Shown here in pieces: positions 11,819 through 22,546 of a stretch of 64,000 nt of DNA. The translations under genes and the position numbers were made by a program. The notes beneath the pieces were generated by a model that had not been told where the DNA came from, ran no database searches, and saw only the letters and a list, made by a program, of their open reading frames with translations. This DNA comes from Paratinospora sagittata. Taxonomy: Eukaryota; Streptophyta; Magnoliopsida; Ranunculales; Menispermaceae. Positions within the stretch are counted from its first letter, which is position 1. Each line of letters starts with the position of its first letter. Where the stretch lies: contig CM069593.1 in NCBI GenBank assembly GCA_035771175.1, forward strand, positions 36,995,741 through 37,059,740, written 5' to 3'.

Positions 11819-12686
11819 GCTCAGGGGTGATGCTCGCGCACGCATGTGAGAGGGCGAAAGGATGATTGGGGGTCTTAGGGAACATTGGGTGCACAACACT
11901 TTGCACTTCGCACATACACATCGTCGATCTTTGATCAGACGGATGAGATGCGTCGGTGTAAGATCGGATCTGGAACGTCCAGATACGATGAATGTAGTTA
12001 TTTGTCTAGGTGCGATGTACGAAGATCCGACGGTGTGGGATCGGATGTGCTGATCGAGACCATCAGATCACGATCGAATGGATCGATCGTGATCTAACGA
12101 TGCGGGATCGGTTGCGACGAGCTGAACCCTTAGATTGCACCTAAATCGATCAGACTTGATCCAACGGTGCAGAAACAGGCACCTTGTACAACCAATATTT
12201 GCCTGTAAATAGAGCCTTCCAAAACTAAGAAAATCATCCTAGAAAATTTGAAAATCTATTAATTTTCTTCTCTTCTCTTCTCTCTTCTCTTCTTTTAGCA
12301 TTCTTTTGTGAGTGAGTACAACCAATTCTGGTTCGATTATTCTTGTGAGTTGAAGTGTTGTTGTCACAAGAAGGAGATTGTTGTATCCTTAGAGACAAGT
12401 GTCATATACCGTGAGCACCTAAGCATGACATAATTGTCTTAAAGACATAGAGTTACACTCTAGCCTCAATCTACGTCATTACTCTACTGGAATAGTAATT
12501 GATCTAGTTTAACTAGATATAATCTTGTACCTGGTACCTTTAAATAGTGAACGAGAGGCAACTTACTGCTCTAAAAGAGTTGTATTTAAGCGAGACCATT
12601 GTGACTCCACCACTTAGACTGGAGACTAATCTAGTTGATTATTTTGAAAGCTATTTTTCAGTGATTATTGCCACCATACAGTCACA
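11814..12686 (+). repeat. Copia LTR (C1) without its first ~290 bp, fused to gene copy A
   Basis: It matches the LTR pieces of the copia element at 29469-31106: same interior start TGAAGGCTCAGG (29754) and same end CATACAGTCACA. It is not a normal solo LTR, because the true LTR start (TGTTAAAAAAATGGG) is missing and there is no target-site duplication. The left flank is the gene's 5' UTR and the right flank is intron 12, so two gene copies were joined. The junction falls at ATGAA, present both in the gene start and in the LTR. Confidence 0.85.
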
Positions 12687-12752
12687 TAACTATCTAAATT
12701 AATTCTACATGCCATTATTGGTTGCTTCAAATAACACGAAGAACAATGAAAT
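12687..12752 (+). pseudogene. Second intron 12 / exon 13 fragment of the LW-domain gene
   Basis: Same fragment as 10206-10271, here beginning TAACT instead of GAACT and with the exon 13 acceptor also lost. It ends at the same 'GAAAT' breakpoint. It shows that the LTR|intron 12 junction was copied as part of a repeated unit. Confidence 0.8.
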
Positions 12753-13221
12753 CACGGCCTTAATTAAAAACTAAAGATAGCCTTAATTAAAAACTCTTCC
12801 AGCTATCAACTACATTTTTTCCTCAAGAAATCACGACCAAAAATAGAAACTGTATGGAATGGTCAGGCACGCCCACGCTCTATCGAACAAACTCAACTCT
12901 GCACACACTGGGTAAATAGAACGCACCCGCGCTTCGTTCACAGTCTTGAGCTCCAAATTTTCTTCAAAATTTATGACTTTGCTCAAATCATGTTAAGTAT
13001 TGGATTCCAACCTCATTTTGATGCAATTCTTCAATCTACTTCACAAAATACAAAACATAATCAAAATCTAAGAATTAAGCATTTTTAAACATTAAAGCAC
13101 AAGGGAAAGTCACAAGTTGTATATGTATTATACACTCTATCAAAGAGTAATTAAATGATGCCTCTCTGAAATACTAAAAAAGTAACATTCTGAAAAGAAA
13201 GGCATGCACACATCTTTTAAC
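12753..13221. other. Shortened spacer of the duplicated array
   Basis: It matches 10272-10750 and then jumps straight from GCACACATCTTT to TAACTATAAATAATTAGG. About 890 bp present upstream of copy A, including the proximal promoter, are missing. No gene seen. Confidence 0.75.
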
Positions 13222-13229
13222 TATAAATA
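13222..13229 (+). promoter_or_regulatory. TATA box of LW-domain gene copy B
   Basis: TATAAATA lies about 180 bp upstream of the ATG at 13401 and is shared with copies A (11640) and D (43986, TATAAATG). In copy C it reads TATGAATA (about 32561). In copy B everything upstream of the box has been replaced by spacer, so core promoter remains but the conserved proximal region does not. Confidence 0.65.
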
Positions 13230-13400
13230 ATTAGGCGAGTAGAGGTAATTGAGTATTATCATCGATTAGTAACAAATCTGCTCTTCCTTCCATTCCTTGC
13301 TTTCTCTCTCTCTCTTTCTCTGATCTCTGCTCTCTTCATCACCAAACCCATCTTCTTCAATTAATAATCAACACATTTTTAGCTAAGGAGAATTAATATC

Positions 13401-16400
13401 ATGAATCCAGATATTTTCACCATCCAATATCTTCTCACTAATCATCTTCAGGTTTAAAATTTTAAACCCTAACCCTATAAACCCTAAACTCTTTTAACTT
13501 TTGTGTCATTTAACTTCTTTTATTTCTTCGATTAATAAAATATTATAGTTGGCAACTAAATGATTAACGTTGTTGCAATGGTTATTTGCATTAAATATTG
13601 CAGTCTGAAACAAAGTTGGTAGAATTATTACGAAAGCTTGAAAGATGGAAGTCTCCAAGCAATATCTACAGGTTTTAATCCTTGTCGACATTAGTTTATT
13701 GTTTGTACCTTTAGTTGAAGGAGCCCTAAAATCTTAAACCATTGATATTGAAAATAATAAATCGTGAGTCAAAAAATAAGAGACTCGATCGGTAAAAACA
13801 AAAGATGTTAATAGTTTAATTTTTGCACCTTTAATGCAATGCATTGCATGTGATTTTAAGTAACCCTAAATTAATCTTAAAACATTGGTGGTATTGAAAA
13901 TAGTAAAATAGAGAAATCTCTAGTGAAAAACTAAGAGACTTGGTGAAAAGTTTAGTTAGTTAAAACACATAAATTTATCTCTACAGGAAACTACAATTGG
14001 ACGTACTGTTGATTATATCAAATGGACATCCAAATCGAAACAAGTTCGTTACCTTGCCAGCAATATCATCAAGTAAATATATGCAAAATTCTACCAATAT
14101 CTCTCTATTATTTTAGTTCCAAGTTAATTAGTTACTACATATGCATGCAATCATGTTTATCTTAGTTTGATTAAAAATAATTAATTATATGAGAGTGTAG
14201 TGAACGTTAGTGCTGCTGCCACTACTACTAATAATGATCAACCTGGTAAGTACAAAATATAATCACTGAACACTTATTTAACAGTTTTAGCTAGTAAGCA
14301 TTAACATACTAAATTTAATTTGTCTACCTGATGACAAAGTAGGAAAACGAAATTCCAATACCACGAAAGTTACTGAACCAAAGTCACAGAAGAACAGGGC
14401 ATTCATCATTAGGAATTCTATTCTTTCTATTAAGCAAGTAAGTATTAATTAAATAGAGGATGGGTATTAATTAACTATGCTCTCATACTTAATTAATTCC
14501 AAACCTTAATTAACTAAACACCCATCTCACCATCATCCCCACAATTTGTAGGCAAAGTGCACTGATGAAAACTTCACTGGGCTGAAATTTGAGAATTCCA
14601 AAACAAAATCTCAAGAGGGGCATCAAAACCATAATTCTCAGTTGGATGATCAGGTACAAATATATATATGTTCTCAATTGAACAATTATTTAATAGCTCT
14701 ACCTAATTAGCATTAATATATTGAATTCTATTTCTACATCTCAGAATACCGAGAAGGAAAAGGAACATTCTGTTGTGTCAACTGTGCAAGAATTTGCTTT
14801 CAAGCACATTGCTACTACTTCAAAAAGGAGGACATTTGCCATCAGAAATACCAAGAGCTCTAGTACTCTTCCTACTAAACAAGTAAGCATTAATTAAGCA
14901 AAGAATGAAGTATAATTAGTATGAGCTCGTTTATTAAGTAAAGAATGAAGTATAATTAGTATGAGCTCGTTTATTAAGTATTACTTATATAAATGAAAGT
15001 TCAAATTCATCTAATGATCATCCCCAAAATTTGTAGGAAACCAAGTTCACTGATGGATTGGAATATGAGAATTCCAAAAGAAAATCTCAAGAGGGCCATC
15101 ACACATTGACAGCTGCAGCAAATGGTTAGTTTGTCTTCTTTTGACTTTCTTCACTTGGTAAAGTTTAATTCAATACTCTATATATTATGCATTAGAGTAT
15201 TGACATATTCTTACTTTATGTATATATATACAGCAAAGAAACAAAAAGTCAATGAGGCCACTGAACTGCAAGCAGAACTCCCGAAGGAGACTGTCATTCA
15301 AGAAGATGTACAAAAGAAACTCGAAGGCCATATCAATCATTTAGACTTGGACTGCCGGAAGAAAGAAGACATTCTGTCCTTCAAGAATATTCTCTCCGAC
15401 CATCATTTGCAGGTTTTTTTTCTTTTTGAACAAAGTAATATAGATGCCGCACTTATCAACGTCATCATTATATTTCGCGTCTATAATACATTTCTAATGT
15501 TGTATTATTTCTTTACATGTAATATATGGTTGGTGGTTGGTTCTTTTTGTTTAAATTATTGCAGACTGAACCAGAAGTGTTGGAATCACTGAGAAAGCTT
15601 CAAAAGATAGTAGACTCCAAGCAAATTCTTGAGGTTTTCGTCTATTCCTTAAAACTAATTGAAAACAGTTTAACAGATAGGTCAGTTATATATATAATTT
15701 GTGTCTTCCTCAGGAAACTATGATTGGGTACACTGTAAATTCTATCAGAAAGACGTTCAAATCGAAGAAACTCCATCACTTTTCCAACAATCTCATCAAG
15801 TATGGAATTAGTAAACTTCCAAGTAACACTTTCTTCTTGTTAAACTTTGAAATTTATGAATCTATAATTATAATTTACATTTAATTTGCAGGGAGTGGAG
15901 AAAATTAGTAGACAAATGGTTGGAGTTGGAGGCTTCTGCAACCGCAGGAGGTAACAGTGACTCAAACATGTTGCTTTTCTTTCAACCTTCTACCTTGTCT
16001 TAACATTGAACTATCTAAATTAATTCTACATACCATTATTGATTGCTTCAGATAACACGAAGAACAATGAAATAGAGTTGCAGAAACATGTGTCTTGCTT
16101 CAGTGTCCCAATTCTTGATAAACAAGTAAGTATATATTATAATGATTACAATTAATCTCTCTTATTTTTAGTGCAAACACTACCTTATACATTCTATCCA
16201 TCACTCAAATCCCTCTCCCCAATATGATGATTTAGGATGAACACCACGATGATGAGAACTTAATTCTACAGAAGACTGAAGGTTCCAAGAGAAAATTATA
16301 TGAAGATTATCTAAAAGCCGAAAATGGTAATTACTACTTGCCCTTCTCACTTTATAAATCTTTTGGAGTCGATCTAATGTGTACTTATGGCACACAACAA

Positions 16401-16443
16401 AGAAGCAAAGGAGTGTAAAGTTCTGATTTCCGTGAACTCCTAG
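13401..16443 (+). pseudogene. Double LW-domain (TFIIS N-terminal / MED26-like) gene, copy B
   Basis: The gene has fifteen exons with GT/AG borders: 13401-13451, 13604-13671, 13987-14072, about 14190-14246, 14343-14437, 14552-14653, 14745-14882, 15037-15124, 15234-15412, 15565-15633, 15714-15799, 15892-15950, 16052-16125, 16236-16326, 16406-16443. Exons 1-4 encode one TFIIS N-terminal (LW) helical domain (LVELLRKLE, then IGRTVDYIK). Exons 9-12 encode a second (VLESLRKLQK, IGYTVNSIRK, EWRKLVDKWLELEA). Such domains occur in TFIIS, Elongin A, MED26 and IWS1 and bind Pol II elongation factors. Lys/Ser/Glu-rich linkers lie between. The expected length is about 433 residues. Lesions: one base missing in exon 2 (GAAAGATGG against GAAAAGATGG in copy C), and exon 4 has lost its acceptor and 5' half. 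Exons 5-15 are open. The domain is confident; the exact ortholog is not. Confidence 0.82.
14901..14980 (+). repeat. Perfect 40-bp tandem duplication in intron 7 of copy B
   Basis: A unit beginning AAGAATGAAGTATAATTAG occurs at 14901-14940 and 14941-14980 without a difference. Copy D has a single unit at the same place (about 50540), so the duplication is recent and private to copy B. Confidence 0.95.
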
Positions 16444-17680
16444 AAAAGAAGAACTCTAATCAAGACAAAGCTCCCGACACAAGACCACGAATCCGGTACC
16501 AACCTCGACCGTATCGAACGAAAATAAGAGTTAATATGCGACCATGCATAAAAATGTGGTGACAAGTTTTTTTTCAGTCAAATGTTGGTTTACTTAGATA
16601 TGGAAGGAACTGCACATACAGTTGTATTATGAACATTTTGTAAAACATTGTTTGCTAATGAAATAAATGCAATTATTTTTTTTTTTTTAAGATCTATTGA
16701 TTTATAATCACCTTTTTTAAAAAAAAAATTGCATGTTTATGCTTAACCATGGAAAATGTAAAGAAGGCATTTGTCAAATATATCCTAAAGAACTAAACTC
16801 AACTAACTTAACAAAACATTTTTCCTAATTACATGGATATATTCATGTCATAGTTGCTTAGAAGCCAATCTAAACCCCAAAGGGAAGTAACTTGACTCAA
16901 CTTCTCTCAAAAGACAAATAGCAGGCATTCCATTCACACAAACTGAACATGGTTAAACCAGGGGGTTTCTGTTTGTGTACAACACATGTTAATTAACAAG
17001 ATTTCAGTCAATCAGGGATGATTTAAAAAGAAACCCAACTATAAGACAAATTGGGTTTATTGAGAAAGAAAAATGCTAAACGTACGCTGCCTCCAATGAA
17101 ATTCTCACCACAAATTACATGACTAGTGAGGTGGCTTTTGAGGTGGCCTAGTTTTGTTGGTTACGTTGAAAAGTTCAAAATTTTTCAACCCATTACTCTT
17201 TTTGTTGGATGGGTAGTTAATGTGTGCGAACTTCCATGGATAAGATATGACTATCCGACACGGCTCTCCTGGCCTCTCAAGGACTGTCCTTTTATATCCA
17301 CTGGATCAAATAGGTGAAAAAGCTAGTTCCTGGTAGCTTGTATATACCTTAAACCAAAACTATAGTCTGAATCTAAAAATCTTGCACAGTGTCTGAGTCA
17401 CAGACTACACACACAAAACAAAGACGACAGAAAATAATTAGTAGGATGAAAATGATGATAAGGACTATAACAAACCAAAGCGGAAGGTTTGATAGCATCC
17501 TTGTGGGAAAACAATATTATGCAAACGTTTAAGTAGGTAAATAACAAGGTGTAACAGAATACATGCTGATAAAACTATGGCAAATATAGCACACAAAAAA
17601 TACAGGGACAAACGACTTAATAGCATAATATCTGAAAACTTACACATACAAGTACATATACCCACTCGAGAAAGAGATGT
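16444..17680. other. 3' flank of copy B and left part of the pararetrovirus segment
   Basis: It matches 52026-53240 closely. The first 250 bases look like the 3' UTR of the gene, with AATAAATG at about 16660 as a possible poly(A) signal. From about 17050 the sequence may already be pararetroviral leader, because the viral primer-binding site follows at 17681. I see no coding region. The exact host/virus boundary cannot be placed by eye. Confidence 0.55.
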
Positions 17681-17695
17681 ATGGCTCTGATACCA
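17681..17695 (-). other. tRNA-Met primer-binding site of pararetrovirus copy A
   Basis: On the - strand the sequence reads TGGTATCAGAGCCAT. Caulimovirid genomes prime minus-strand synthesis with initiator tRNA-Met at a site of this sequence, placed after the intergenic promoter. The same site is at 53246-53260 in copy B. There are no LTRs around it, which separates it from the retrotransposon sites. Confidence 0.8.
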
Positions 17696-18690
17696 ATCGT
17701 AGTTACTATCGCAAACAAGTAAACAAGCTTGAACACACAAGCTTAAACACTCATAAGCATGCTTATAAAAACTTGACGACTTGAAGAAAACGTAGAAAGT
17801 TACAAGACTCGATCTTAAAACACTAGGGAAAACTAGAAAGAGAGAACTGAGTTGATTACTTGTAGTTGAGGACTCGACGATCTGCAACTCAGAAATGAGC
17901 TCGTATTTATAGAGAAGTGAAGAGCGTTGGCAAACCTCAAACGTCTTCAAATTCGGACAGCTGAAGGATAAGAAGGCATCTGCGAGTGGCTGAGTTGAGT
18001 AGAGAGTGATGTGATGGTCACATGTGCTGAAAGCAGATAGCGACAGGGTGTGCTGGTGAATAGTAATGCTTTTGGAAAAGTGAAGCAGTACTTTGTTGGT
18101 TACTGTTCATGTTTTGACAAAAGTAAATGCTTGACATGTTGTCGTTTTGCGTCGGTAGGAAAATGACATGATGAGCTGTGGAGATGAGCGAGAATCTTTG
18201 AACGATGTTGGAATGGTGACATGGCATGGTGGATGCTGACAATGGAGAAGGACAATGTGGTTGTTTTTATTGTCTGTGAAGGAGAAGTGTGAGTTGTCGT
18301 AGGAAATGATAATGCCATCGAAGAATGTCAGATAAGGATGAGGATGCATGCTGTGCTGGGGGAGACGTGGCATGAAGATTGTTCGGGATGGAGAAAGAGT
18401 TTTTGTACATCCGTCGGTGGAGACATGCACGGATTGGAGGGTGAACAGTGGAGACCTGTAAAAAAGGAAACGTACCTTTGTACAGTCGACGTCGTTTGAA
18501 GAATAACTGTGAACTGAGTCGGAGGCCTGGAAATGAAGATTTCTTGGCCATCTTATCACTGATTAGGAGCTTGTGAAGGATTGAGAGATGAAAATGAGAT
18601 AAGTTTTCTGCTTCGTTGGACGATATGGTTTTAGTTTCCCAGTATGTTTGTGTGTCTTGATGATATGGAGGAACTGAAGAGAATTCTGCA
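17696..18690 (-). promoter_or_regulatory. Intergenic region and putative promoter of pararetrovirus copy A
   Basis: A TATAAATA box is read on the - strand at 17911-17904 (CTCTATAAATACGAG). It lies about 210 bases before the primer-binding site, the order expected for a caulimovirid transcript promoter. Three overlapping short frames on the - strand at 18100-18560 have no recognisable motif. About 660 bases of this region (roughly 18005-18675) are missing in copy B. The promoter call is inferred from layout. Confidence 0.5.
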
Positions 18691-18699
18691 CCTAAGTCA

Positions 18700-19159
18700 T
18701 TAGCTTGAGTTTGTTATTCAGTCAGAGGAGCATTCGGATTATCAGGACTGTATGGTGCTAGGGCTTCAATCAAAGAGACCAAATGTTCGTCAGGAATGAA
18801 GTCTTGTGGTCCTCTGATGATTGGAGGTGGTTGAGTGTCTGGATTGTCGTTGATGTCGTGAAGGAAATTGCATAGACCAGTAAGAATTGAATCTGACAGA
18901 AAATAGGAGTAAGATTGAAACTTCTGTATATAATGCTCAGCAACAATGCCTTGATCTGAATCAGAATATGGATGATAACATATATATATAGAAGTCTTGA
19001 GTGACGGATTTTGTCTGATGGTCTGAATTTCTTAGATCCAAATGTTTAATGGAGCAAACAATGTGAGGCAATCTTTGATCCTTGAAGGAAGTGGAGATTG
19101 GATTTCATGAAGGATGGTTGTATGGGGAAATGTTATAGCAATCTTGTATCGACAGGAAA
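18700..19159 (-). pseudogene. Pararetrovirus copy A, 3' coding region (distal part)
   Basis: Together with 22106-22379 this is the coding region after RNase H; in copy B the two parts are contiguous (53575-54417). It encodes an acidic stretch with NPDNPNAPLTEEQIIEE near its end in copy B, with changes here. I do not recognise a domain. It is split by the solo LTR at 19160-22105. Confidence 0.6.
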
Positions 19160-22105
19160 TGTGACGCCCCGAAAATTATTTCATCTAGCCCATAACCTAA
19201 TTGCATTTTGCCCAAACTCTATGTGTTTCCTTGATATGTTTGGTGTTTGTTTGATGGTTGTTTAATGTTTGTATATTTGATGCTTGATAATGTATATAAA
19301 TATGTGCATTATAAATTGTATATGGGTCATGTTAAATTAAAGTATAATGCATATGTTATTATTTATGCATGGGCTCATTAAACCATGAATTGATATGGGT
19401 TAGGATTGATTGAATAAAAGGATAAATGAGAATAAAAATTTGGTGTATTATATGGATTGGACATTTAAAATACATGTAAGCATAAGATTGGTTAAAGTAC
19501 ATGTGGTTGGTATGGGTAGTATGAGACCAACACATGTCAAATTGGTGCATGAGAATGGACAAGTGTCCCATGCCCCATTTCTCTTCTCCAACACATGTCA
19601 AGTTGGTGCATGAGACCAACACATGTCAAGTTGATGCATGATAATGGACAAGTGTCCCATGCCCTATTTCTCTTTTCCAATACATGTCAAGTTGGTGCAT
19701 GAGACCAACACATGTCAAGTTGGTGCATGAAAATAGACAAGTGTCCCATGCCCCGTTTCTCTTCTCCAACACATGTCAAGGTTGGTGCATGAAAGTGGAC
19801 AAGTTTCCAATGCCCTACTTCTCTTCTCCAAGGAATTCCTAAAAGGTCAGATGAGTAGAGAGAAAGGGAAAAAAAAAAGAGAAAGGAAAGAAGAAGAGAA
19901 AGAAAGAGGGAGTTGCTTTGAGGAGAATCTCATAACGTTTTAATCAAAGTGCTGGATCTTGAAGATATATGGTCAGATTGAGCTCAAAATTGTTCAGCAA
20001 GTTCGTAGGTCGGTGGAGATCTTGATTGGAGTTTTCGTCTGAGAGATATAATCTCTCAAACAAAGCTGGTCGGAAAGTCTGGATTTCTCGCGCGGTTTAG
20101 ATCAAAATAATAGATCTCCTACATCTACCGTTGGATGGATATGATATTTGGTAATGTTGTTTGAAATGGATCGTTCTGCATTAGGAACGGTGGAGATGTT
20201 TATGGGTTAAGTATGTTGTGTGATATAGGCATCTGAGGTCAAGTATTTGCAGCAGGAAAGGAGAAATTGTCTGATTAGAGACTTGCTCATCAAAGAGTCC
20301 TATCGTTTTGGTCCACCGTTGGATTGAGCTGAGTTTTGGACAGAAGGTTTGCTTCATAACATACTTCAATCGGTACGGTTGATTTTGTGATTAAATATTT
20401 TTGTTGGTAGATTGATACATCTGAACAGAATATTAAATGAAGAATTAGTAGGCTTGCTTGTATTAGACCTAAATTTAGAATATGTACTTAGACCTTTCCA
20501 AATAGCTTGCATGTCAACTATGTTGACCTAGTTACCATTGTTGATGAACCCATGATGCAAAATCAGTGATATACATAGCTGAACATGGTGACCTAGTATA
20601 AATTGGCAATATGGCCTAAGTATGGAAAATTTCATATTTTAGGGCTTTTGATGCTTTTGGCCTAGAATCATTGAATTAATGCAATTTAAGTCTAATTAAG
20701 CATGATTAGGGTTGATTATGCTATTGATTAGGTGGTTGTGACCATATCATGGGTTAGGCCTACTTGTGATCAAGTGACCCAATTTGGGCATGTTTATGCC
20801 TAAGGAATTGAAAATCAGTATTTTTGATTAATTGAATGGTTTATGAATTAGAACTATGCATTAGAGGCCTAAGTCATGTGATTTGAGTTGAATGAGAGGA
20901 TTAGATGGGATTTAGGCCTATTGTCTATATGTGGGCTGATTTAGGGTTGATGTGTAATGTCTATGTGATTAAGCATAGAAATTGATGTATGGTTGGATAT
21001 TGATGAATGTTTCAGGACCTTGATTGGGTTGATTCGGTTTGGTGTCCGTGTGTGGTTAGATACTCTCGCGAGGCTTGGTTATGAGTAGACTTCATTTATG
21101 ATTATATCTTTTATGTCATCATATCACTTATATATATTGTATGTTGAAAGCATGAATGTGTCCTAATGTTTTGAATGATGCATTGATTTGAGAAAACCTT
21201 ATGACTTTGGTTGGGCCCATCTATCTGGCTAATGGGGGGACTTAACCTTGTCATAGGAGGGTTTTAAAAAGGAAATATTTGGGGATGAGAACGGTACGGT
21301 GAAATAGACGTGCACTAGTAACCCCAAATTAACATGATTGGGGATGAGAATGGTACGGTGAAATAGGCGTGCACTAGTAACCCCAATGCATGTGGAATGT
21401 GAATCCAAATTGATAAGCTTTTACTTGCATAGAACTTATTATAAATGCTTGATATCTATATGTTATGAGCTTTTAATCATGCTACACATTGACATGCATA
21501 CATGATATTTATTGATGAGTATTGATGGCATATTTGAATTCTATTCACTGCGCACCGTTGGCTCACCCTCATTTTCCTCTTTCAGGTCCTTCTGTCCTGA
21601 ATAAGGGCAAAGGAGTAGTCATATCTTGAGGGCCTTGCCTGCGAGGGAATCCAAGGCCTCGATGTGAGTTGAGAGACATTTTGATTGAACTGTGTTTTAA
21701 ATTTTGAAGTATTATATTTTGGATTATGTAATTATAACACTTACCACATTGTAGTATGGGTGAGTTGGGACTTGTTAGATAGACCATGTGGGTATATGAC
21801 GGTTTTTATTTGTACCCATAATTTTGGACTTTATGTGTATGTCAATTTTGATGGACTGTAGAGATTATGATTTTATTTATGGTTCATTTTTATGGATTAT
21901 CTCTTGTCTTGGATGATTAATACCGTGGGTAGTTTTGTTTAGTACCTTTTTATATTATGTCGTTGTTTGGGATAAGGCTCGTAGGGTCTCAACCACCTCA
22001 CGGGGGTTGAGGAGTGGTTGGAGATGCCTACTCTGGACGTCCCGCCCTGGCATTCCGCACGCCATTCCCTGCGGGGTTGGTGGTCCGGGGTGTGGGGTCA
22101 CCACA
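19160..22105 (+). mobile_element. Solo LTR (family S1), full length, in pararetrovirus copy A
   Basis: It starts TGTGACGCCCCG and ends GGGGTCACCACA, with target-site duplication GGAAA at 19155-19159 and 22106-22110. Copy B shows the empty site (one GGAAA at about 54061-54065), which proves the insertion. There is no internal retroelement sequence, so an element inserted and collapsed by LTR recombination. At 2946 bp it is a long LTR. It lies + while the virus is -. Short ORFs such as one ending near 21569 on the - strand recur in all S1 LTRs and are not genes. Confidence 0.96.
19528..19830 (+). repeat. Tandem sub-repeats inside the S1 LTR
   Basis: A block starting CACATGTCAAGTTGGTGCATG and ending CCCATTTCTCTTCTCC (about 62 bp) is present four times, with extra 28-bp half units between. 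The S1 LTR at 22547-25526 has only one such block (about 25140-25200), so the array expanded in this copy or its lineage. Confidence 0.85.
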
Positions 22106-22379
22106 GGAAACACTCTAGATAAACCAGTAGAGGTTATCAGTGAGAATGGGCCGAAGGTTAAAAATGAATAGATATGGATAGGCCTGATGAAATGGGTTTC
22201 CATATTGGAGTTGGTCAGGAAAATCCATAACATGTTTATGGGCAAAATAAAACATCTTGGACTGGGCCAATAGTTTTACTTCATGGGCCGTTTTGGGTTC
22301 TGGACTATCTGGTGGTACAGTAATGGTACAGATAACAGGAATGGATCCAAAAGGAAGATGGAGGTTAATGGGCTTGGAT
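22106..22379 (-). pseudogene. Pararetrovirus copy A, 3' coding region (proximal part)
   Basis: It continues the frame after RNase H and matches copy B at 54066-54370. It lies between the two solo LTRs. An apparent 176-residue ORF at 22115-22645 runs from this region into the neighbouring LTR and is an artefact of the insertion. Function not recognised. Confidence 0.65.
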
Positions 22380-22546
22380 CTAGTTACAAGCTTGGGTTGA
22401 AGTAACAGTGGAAGGCTTGAGAAGTTGGTTAACAGTGAAACTGGTGAAACAGTTTTGGACATTTTTGATTGGACGGGTGAGAAAGTCTGCAAGGATATTT
22501 GTGGTTCCTTTGATGTGTTTGACATTGAAATCAAATTGAGTGAACC
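22380..22546 (-). pseudogene. Pararetrovirus copy A, C-terminal end of RNase H
   Basis: The short motif VKHIKGTTNILADFLTR marks the RNase H C-terminus. The preceding half of the domain lies at 25532 and beyond, separated by the solo LTR 22547-25526. Confidence 0.85.

Noticed and set aside
17465..17950. A 161-residue - strand ORF rich in hydrophobic residues, repeated at 53063-53515
   Set aside because: It spans the viral primer-binding site and TATA region, its ends differ between copies, and hydrophobicity follows from T-rich sequence.
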